27,365 nt of DNA, from positions 1 to 27,365 of the forward strand of contig DEIW01000203.1 in the NCBI GenBank assembly GCA_002352705.1, given 5' to 3'. The first letter of the stretch is position 1. Each line of letters starts with the position of its first letter. Below, in pieces: positions 23,705 to 27,365 of the stretch. This stretch comes from Bacteroidales bacterium UBA2764 (GTDB lineage: Bacteria > Bacteroidota > Bacteroidia > Bacteroidales > Paludibacteraceae). A program made the translations under genes and the position numbers. A model generated the notes under the pieces. The model saw only the letters and a list, made by a program, of their open reading frames with translations. It was not told the origin of the DNA and did no database searches.

Positions 23705-24790
23705 ATGGCTAACAAATTTGCGTACGGGACACTCGTTCAAGGTGAGTATTTTACAGATCGCATAAACGAACTTGCTAAAATCAAGCAATTTCTCAATAGC
23801 GAAAATCACCTGATTCTAATTAGCCCTCGTCGTTACGGAAAAAGCAGTTTAGTAAAAAAATGCGTAGAGGAGTTAGGGAGACCGTATATCTGGTTGGATA
23901 TGCAATACGCTATCTCTACCGCCTCTTTCACCTCTCAATTGTTAAAGGCCACTTTGGCTCAGTATCCAATGGAACGCCTCAAATATGAACTTCGTCGTTT
24001 CCGTATTCTGCCTACTGCTACTTTTAATCCGGTTACCAACGACTATCAATTTAGTTTTCAGACCTCAGAAGCGGCAGACGATACAATGCTGGAAGATGTT
24101 ATGGAGATGCTGCAACGCCTCAGTACACCCAAAGAAAAATTAATTGTTGTCTTTGATGAGTTCCAAGAGGTCCGCAACATAAACAAGCACCTGGATAAGC
24201 AGTTGCGTTCAATTATGCAGCTCCAAAAAGGCCTAAACTATATCTTCTTAGGTAGCCAGGAGGGAATGATGCTTGAGATCTTTGAACGCAAGAAATCTCC
24301 GTTCTATCACTTCGGAGGATTGATGCGCCTAAACAAGATTCCTTACGATGAGTTTTATAAATTTGTTATTGATCGTCTACCGGAAACTCCAAATAAAGAA
24401 ACCGTTACTCGTGAGATTCTTTCATTCTCTTCTTGTCATCCGTATTACACCCAGCAGTTGGCTTTTGAGGTTTCAAACCAGATTGAGAGCAACCAAATTC
24501 ACGAAGAAATTGTACAATGTGCCATACAAGCCGTTATACAAGCCCATGACCTTGATTACGAACGTCTTTGGGAAACTTTCAATAATACTGACAAAGGAAC
24601 ATTACTACGTCTGTCAAGAAACGAGAAGCCTCTAAGCAATAGAGATGTTGCGACCAGCACAACATTCAGTTCTCTCAAGCGTCTTGTCAAAAACGGAGTA
24701 GTTGTCCGCACCGAAGACTATGTATTAGAAGATCCATTCTTTGCCGAATGGTTAAAAATCAAGCAAAATCCATTACGAAGAATTCAGTAA
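23705..24790 (+). CDS. AAA-type ATP-binding protein (archaeal-ATPase-like family)
   Basis: A 361-aa protein, the only protein gene I support on the plus strand. The Walker A region is S-P-R-R-Y-G-K-S-S-L (residues 40-49), Walker B is LIVVFDE (146-152), and a sensor-like FLGSQ lies near 182. The C-terminal third is helical with a winged-helix-like end (DKGTLLRLSRNEKPLSNRDVATSTTFSSLKRLVKNGVV, then YVLEDPFFAEWLK). This arrangement is typical of stand-alone ATPases of the AAA_35/ATPase_2-like group in Bacteroidota. No partner gene is fused or adjacent, and the function is unknown. It has its own promoter (23601-23632) and terminator, and 33-bp direct repeats flank the whole unit. Confidence 0.88.
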   Translation: MANKFAYGTLVQGEYFTDRINELAKIKQFLNSENHLILISPRRYGKSSLVKKCVEELGRPYIWLDMQYAISTASFTSQLLKATLAQYPMERLKYELRRFRILPTATFNPVTNDYQFSFQTSEAADDTMLEDVMEMLQRLSTPKEKLIVVFDEFQEVRNINKHLDKQLRSIMQLQKGLNYIFLGSQEGMMLEIFERKKSPFYHFGGLMRLNKIPYDEFYKFVIDRLPETPNKETVTREILSFSSCHPYYTQQLAFEVSNQIESNQIHEEIVQCAIQAVIQAHDLDYERLWETFNNTDKGTLLRLSRNEKPLSNRDVATSTTFSSLKRLVKNGVVVRTEDYVLEDPFFAEWLKIKQNPLRRIQ

Positions 24791-24811
24791 CGAGACACAT
24801 CGTAAGAATTA

Positions 24812-24844
24812 TTGCGAAATTTCTCGTTGCGACTTTTTTCGCAA
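24812..24844. repeat. 33-bp direct repeat with internal dyad, right copy
   Basis: Partner of 23630-23662. It starts 22 bases after the ATPase stop codon and ends 10 bases before the terminator stem. Confidence 0.75.
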
Positions 24845-24854
24845 CATACTTCCT

Positions 24855-24888
24855 AAACGGCGATTCCAAAACGGATTGCCGTTTTTTA
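24855..24888 (+). terminator. Terminator of the 361-aa ATPase gene
   Basis: AAACGGC (24855-24861) pairs with GCCGTTT (24878-24884); TCC/GGA extends the stem and a T run follows. Confidence 0.82.
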
Positions 24889-24959
24889 TCTAATATGTCA
24901 ATATGTCAAAGATCTTTCGATGCCTCTTTTCAGTGCCGCATCTGCACTATCTTCGTTTT

Positions 24960-24994
24960 CCCTTTTATCGTGTCGGGCACAACTATTGTTGTTT
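24960..24994. repeat. Dispersed repeat B, copy 3
   Basis: 33 of 35 positions match copy 2. TATGTCAAAGATC also precedes it (24903-24915), here about 45 bases away. A degenerate fourth copy is at 25803-25830, again downstream of TATGTCAAAGATC (25703-25715). Confidence 0.7.
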
Positions 24995-25061
24995 ATACCA
25001 TTTACTTATTCTTTATTCCCGGTTCTGCCAAGAGCCGACAACATATTGGTCTTTGATATAA

Positions 25062-25094
25062 TGAAAAAAACAGACACAGCATTTGCCATGTCTG
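25062..25094 (-). terminator. Terminator of the YafQ-type module
   Basis: On the minus strand CAGACATGGC, loop AAAT, GCTGTGTCTG (10 bp with two G-T pairs), then seven T. It lies about 30 bases after the toxin stop. Confidence 0.88.
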
Positions 25095-25122
25095 ACTGAA
25101 AAATGATGTATTGTGAAAGATA

Positions 25123-25395
25123 TTATAACAAATCAGAGTGGGTTCCGGTACGCAAGAACAATAACGTCAGTTTAAAATCATTTTGTTCCCACACCAATAA
25201 CCAATTCGGTTCAATATGGCATTCCCAACATCCTGCGTATTGGCCGGATAGTTTATGAGGCTTATATTGAACAGGTAAGTTTCCTGTTTCTGCCAAGAGG
25301 TTGGCTGCCTTTTGGAGTTTGGAAATATTCAAACCGCGCTTCACACAGCGTTTGACATCCCGCTCAAAACGATTTGTATATTCAATTGAATACAT
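25123..25395 (-). CDS. YafQ-family toxin (RelE superfamily mRNA interferase)
   Basis: A 90-aa protein: MYSIEYTNRFERDVKRCVKRGLN, then a helical hairpin, L-P-x-x-Y-K-P-H-K-L-S-G, C-W-E-C-H-I-E-P-N-W-L-L-V-W, and L-L-F-L-R-T-G-T-H-S-D-L-L at the end. The catalytic region of YafQ (H-x-L-x-G, D/E-x-H-I, R-x-G-S/T-H) is complete, so the toxin looks active. YafQ enzymes cut ribosome-bound mRNA. The ATG is one base after the antitoxin stop, so translation is coupled. The terminator after it closes a two-gene operon. Confidence 0.9.
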   Translation of the reverse strand: MYSIEYTNRFERDVKRCVKRGLNISKLQKAANLLAETGNLPVQYKPHKLSGQYAGCWECHIEPNWLLVWEQNDFKLTLLFLRTGTHSDLL

Positions 25396-25396
25396 T

Positions 25397-25600
25397 CTAT
25401 CCTAATATTTGTTTGAACATTGCATCTACGCTTTCTGCTTTATATACACGCCCTTTGCGGACATCTTCTAAAGCTTCGTCAATAGCCGGACGACGCCTTT
25501 GAACCAAACGCTCGGATATAACTCCTAATGAACTAAGGTACAGATACAAACTTTTGCCTGCTTGCGTACGTTCATTGATGTTTACTGCATAAGTTGCCAT
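25397..25600 (-). CDS. Antitoxin partner of the YafQ-type toxin (RelB/DinJ-like role)
   Basis: A 67-aa protein from ATG 25600 (MATYAVNINERTQAGKSLYLYL). The frame is open further upstream, but that extension runs across the -7 box at 25632-25639, which excludes it. The front is short beta plus helix, then a basic stretch QRRRPAIDEALEDVRKGRVY and ESVDAMFKQILG, the form of many Bacteroidales antitoxins that sit before YafQ/RelE toxins. It should bind the toxin and repress the shared promoter. Confidence 0.82.
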   Translation of the reverse strand: MATYAVNINERTQAGKSLYLYLSSLGVISERLVQRRRPAIDEALEDVRKGRVYKAESVDAMFKQILG

Positions 25601-25631
25601 AATTTTTCCTTTCGTTTTACCTTTGACGCTG

Positions 25632-25663
25632 CAAAGGTACAACAAAAAATCCGAATGTGCAAA
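25632..25663 (-). promoter_or_regulatory. Promoter of the YafQ-type toxin-antitoxin operon
   Basis: TTTG (25663-25660), 20 bases, TACCTTTG (25639-25632) on the minus strand. The antitoxin ATG follows 31 bases later. Confidence 0.85.
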
Positions 25664-25850
25664 TATTTAGGCAATAAATAATCGTTTTTCAGTCAATTTC
25701 ATTATGTCAAAGATCAAATCATGTACCATTTGGTCATTTACTATTTACCATTTGGCAATTATTTTTTTGAGTGCTGATTGATGTCACTATCTCTGCTCTT
25801 TTATCGTGCCGGTCGCACTTTTGATGATTATTTTGGCTATCTGACGGAGA

Positions 25851-26492
25851 TTAGATTGTTTTTTCGATGCACACTAAGTTCGTACGGACTGTTTCTATAT
25901 GCATGCGGATGTAGCGGGCAAGGGTTGTTCTGCTGCAATGAAGCCGGAGCGCGATCTCCCGTTCGGAGTGACCCTGATGCAACGCTCGCGTGATATACCT
26001 CTCATGACGATAGAGCAGTTTGCTCTCCTTATGCGTCCTGCTGCCTTTGGGACGCCCCAGCGCTTTGCCCTCCGCCTTGACCCGCGCCAGAGCCTCACGG
26101 GTCCGTTGGCTGATGAGGTTACGCTCTATCTCTGCAGAGAGCCCGAAAGCGAAAGCCAGCACTTTGGACTGGATGTCATCGCCCAACCGGTAACCGTCTT
26201 TGATAGTCCAGACCCTGCAACCGCGACTCATGCAATGACTCAGAATCTCCATGATCATATACAGGTTTCTGCCTAACCGGCTCAACTCGCTGCAGATAAT
26301 CATATCGCCCGCCCCTACATGTTTCAGCAGTTTGCCCAGCCTCCGTTCCCGATATGTCTTTGCGCCGGAAACCGTCTCTTCTATCCACCCATCTATCTGC
26401 CACCCCTGCTTGGCACAGAAAGAGTTGATTTCAAAACGCTGGTTCTCTACTGTCTGCTTGTCGCTGCTCACGCGAATGTATCCGTATCTCAT
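25851..26492 (-). CDS. Serine recombinase (Pin/Hin-type DNA invertase family)
   Basis: A 213-aa protein from ATG 26492 (MRYGYIRVSSDKQ); an extension to 26510 would start inside the -7-like box at 26508-26515. The catalytic Ser is in Y-I-R-V-S-S (S9 in this numbering). Other family marks are E-E-T-V-S-G-A-K, the D-M-I-I-C-S-E-L-S-R-L-G-R-N block, and the AFAFGLSAEIERNLISQRTREALARVKAEGKALGRPKGS helix and hinge, all intact. A C-terminal helix-turn-helix (HSEREIALRLHCSRTTLARYIR) binds DNA. The length fits small invertases and resolvases rather than large integrases. In Bacteroides, related enzymes flip promoters flanked by inverted repeats. Directly upstream lies such a structure (26655-26957), the likely target. 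Confidence 0.9.
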   Translation of the reverse strand: MRYGYIRVSSDKQTVENQRFEINSFCAKQGWQIDGWIEETVSGAKTYRERRLGKLLKHVGAGDMIICSELSRLGRNLYMIMEILSHCMSRGCRVWTIKDGYRLGDDIQSKVLAFAFGLSAEIERNLISQRTREALARVKAEGKALGRPKGSRTHKESKLLYRHERYITRALHQGHSEREIALRLHCSRTTLARYIRMHIETVRTNLVCIEKTI

Positions 26493-26507
26493 AATCGTTT
26501 TTTTTTG

Positions 26508-26515
26508 CAAAGATA
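26508..26515 (-). promoter_or_regulatory. -7-like box in front of the recombinase gene
   Basis: TATCTTTG on the minus strand, 16 bases before the ATG. The base positions where a -33 TTTG should lie (26536-26539) read AGAT, so this is a weak promoter at best and expression may depend on the invertible promoter upstream. Confidence 0.4.
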
Positions 26516-26533
26516 CGAATTATTCCGCATAAA

Positions 26534-26680
26534 TCATCTTTTCAAAGTTCGTTCTTTCTGTTTTATATCACCGAAAACCACTACTTTCTGTGTTTTATTT
26601 GACGGTTTCCAAGGTATTATAAAACTTTTAGATATGTATTTTTCAGTGGACAGATTAAACGACCCTTTAATTGATGCCAT
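26534..26680 (-). CDS. Small ORF (48 aa) spanning the left inverted repeat, uncertain
   Basis: MASIKGSFNLSTEKYISKSF... ends ERTLKR and stops at 26534, 42 bases before the recombinase ATG. The ATG is at the inner edge of the left inverted repeat, so the first eight codons are encoded by the repeat. It lies about 70 bases downstream of the promoter at 26755-26786. I recognise no family. It could be a small regulatory or leader peptide, or chance. If the segment is inverted, the left copy would begin GTG and lose its promoter, and the same start would give only nine codons on the right side. Confidence 0.35.
   Translation of the reverse strand: MASIKGSFNLSTEKYISKSFIIPWKPSNKTQKVVVFGDIKQKERTLKR
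26655..26679 (+). repeat. Left arm of the inverted repeat
   Basis: Perfect 25-bp match to the reverse complement of 26933-26957. It is likely to contain the recombinase crossover site. Confidence 0.9.
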
Positions 26681-26754
26681 TTTTAGACATTTTTATCCCC
26701 GTTTGCCATCAGTAGCACATATCATCAATTTTCTTGAGCCTATTATTTGTGCTG

Positions 26755-26786
26755 CAAAGATACTACAATTTTTCCAAATATACAAA
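26755..26786 (-). promoter_or_regulatory. Consensus promoter inside the invertible segment
   Basis: On the minus strand TTTG (26786-26783), exactly 20 bases, TATCTTTG (26762-26755). In the orientation given it fires left, out across the left arm into the 48-codon ORF and the recombinase. Flipped, it would fire right, out of the window. Confidence 0.82.
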
Positions 26787-26932
26787 TATTTTTATTGAAA
26801 AATATGTTTTGCAAAGCGAATTGACGAAAATTACACATTTTACACATATTTTGTCAATTTTTTCACATATCATTTTCTATATCACAGGCAAAATGTTCTC
26901 CCTCCCATAACATCCAAAAGCCATATTTGGGG

Positions 26933-26957
26933 TGGCATCAATTAAAGGGTCGTTTAA
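26933..26957 (-). repeat. Right arm of the inverted repeat
   Basis: Inverted perfect copy of 26655-26679. Just to its right begin 14-bp tandem repeats. Confidence 0.9.
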
Positions 26958-26978
26958 ATGATACAACAGGGAACAGGG

Positions 26979-27062
26979 AGAATAGAAAATGGAGAATAGA
27001 AAATGGAGAATGGAACGGGGAGAATGGAAAATGGAGGATGGAAAATGGAGGATGGAAATATC
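26979..27062. repeat. Six 14-bp tandem units
   Basis: Units of AGAATAGAAAATGG / AGAATGGAAAATGG / AGGATGGAAAATGG in register: 26979-26992, 26993-27006, 27007-27020, 27021-27034, 27035-27048 and 27049-27062 (the last degenerate). There are no spacers, so this is not CRISPR. It would lie in the leader of any rightward transcript from the flipped promoter. Confidence 0.85.
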
Positions 27063-27128
27063 TTAATGAAAATTAAAAAATCCGCACAGACTTAGCGGGC
27101 AAAAGAAATAGAAATAGAGATACACTAA

Positions 27129-27278
27129 TGCGCGTCTCTATGGAAGAATGATGCAAAGAATGAGGTCGTATTCCGTGCTATACTTTTAGCATCCAATCAA
27201 GGACAAATGTTTGAAGCAGATTTCAAAGTTTTATGCCAAATCGGACGCATAAATCAATTGTTTCACTATGTTTTTTGA
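27129..27278 (+). pseudogene. Possible remnant of a coding frame (49 codons, no start)
   Basis: The frame opens after TAA at 27126 and runs to TGA 27276-27278. Its product contains NEVVFRAILLASNQGQMFEA and ends CQIGRINQLFHYVF, which looks protein-like, but its only ATG is internal and late. I recognise no family. It may be the 3' end of a deleted gene, or chance. Confidence 0.2.
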
Positions 27279-27297
27279 AAGCATAAAACCGAAAGAG

Positions 27298-27329
27298 AAA
27301 AGGAACAAGGTAAGTAAAAAAGGAACAAG
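27298..27329 (+). repeat. Two more AAAAGGAACAAG copies
   Basis: 27298-27309 and 27318-27329, the same 12-mer as at 21376-21387 and, inverted, 21337-21367. They link the right edge of the window to the repeat-dense stretch 6 kb to the left. Confidence 0.7.
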
Positions 27330-27365
27330 TAGAAGAGGGATAGAAACCCTACAGTGACGTTCAGG

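Larger units (their letters stand above)
26655..26957. other. Putative invertible promoter segment bounded by 25-bp inverted repeats
   Basis: Left arm 26655-26679 (TTAAACGACCC...GATGCCA) and right arm 26933-26957 are perfect inverted copies over 25 bases; 253 bp lie between them and the flanks do not match. The inner DNA is AT-rich, without a long gene, and holds one consensus promoter (26755-26786) and a hairpin AATTGAC (26819-26825) / GTCAATT (26853-26859). With the invertase gene adjacent, this is the standard layout of a phase-variable promoter. Inversion itself is not shown by one sequence. Confidence 0.75.

Noticed and set aside
24903..25715. TATGTCAAAGATC copies as -33 promoter elements
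   Set aside because: Only the copy at 23355 has a -7 box at a suitable distance; the copies at 24903 and 25703 have none 20 bases away.
25851..26492. Large serine integrase or IS607-type transposase
   Set aside because: About 213 aa with a catalytic N-terminus and a short HTH end fits a small invertase/resolvase; the large recombinase and zinc domains are absent.
26655..26957. Insertion sequence or MITE with terminal inverted repeats
   Set aside because: Possible in principle, but no target-site duplication is visible outside the arms (CAGA versus ATGA), and a promoter inside plus an adjacent invertase fits a switch better.
26979..27062. CRISPR array
   Set aside because: Units are contiguous 14-mers with no spacers and no cas gene nearby.

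Overview
The window reads as chromosome of a Bacteroidales member (phylum Bacteroidota). Five promoters match the Bacteroidota sigma-ABfr form exactly: TTTG, 20 bases, then TAnnTTTG. The secreted proteins are Ig-like and Listeria-Bacteroides-repeat proteins, two of which end in short type IX secretion (T9SS)-like tails. The small genes (PepSY-like lipoprotein, Na/Pi symporter with PhoU domain, HigBA, YafQ module) are also common in that group. Family and genus cannot be fixed from the window.

Layout. 1-400: tRNA-Phe(GAA) with its own -7 box, a terminator, and the converging terminator of the next genes. 477-2614 (minus): PepSY-like lipoprotein and Na/Pi symporter. 2716-6722 (minus): HigB toxin, HigA antitoxin, an 858-aa secreted Ig-like protein, a macro-domain-like protein and a small exported protein whose reading frame contains an in-frame palindromic repeat. 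They run from the HigBA promoter to a terminator at 2676-2710 and may be one transcript. 6804-18204 (minus): a secreted-protein operon with a 520-aa protein that stops mid-repeat, a 3075-aa multidomain surface protein, and a small protein with a signal peptide and a C-terminal membrane segment, closed by a strong terminator.

From about 18.2 kb to the end the DNA is visibly more AT-rich and looks like an accessory island. 18268-21194 (minus) holds a compact four-gene cassette: a small unknown protein, a ComEC-like metallo-beta-lactamase-fold hydrolase, a HEPN protein with an R-x4-H motif, and an HNH-type zinc protein. I recognise no named defence system with this composition. A 32-bp element is repeated before the first and third of these genes. 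21.2-22.0 kb is a gene-free, repeat-dense stretch with nested inverted repeats. 22.0-24.8 kb carries two divergently transcribed AAA-type ATPases, one flanked by 33-bp direct repeats. 25.1-25.6 kb is a YafQ-type toxin-antitoxin pair.

25.85-26.96 kb is a Pin/Hin-type serine recombinase and, upstream of it, a 303-bp segment bounded by perfect 25-bp inverted repeats. That segment holds a consensus promoter currently pointing at the recombinase and at a 48-codon ORF whose start lies at the repeat edge. I read this as an invertible promoter (phase switch). If the segment flips, the promoter points right, into a 14-bp tandem repeat and sequence beyond the window. The switch and the HEPN/MBL/HNH cassette are the two most interesting items.
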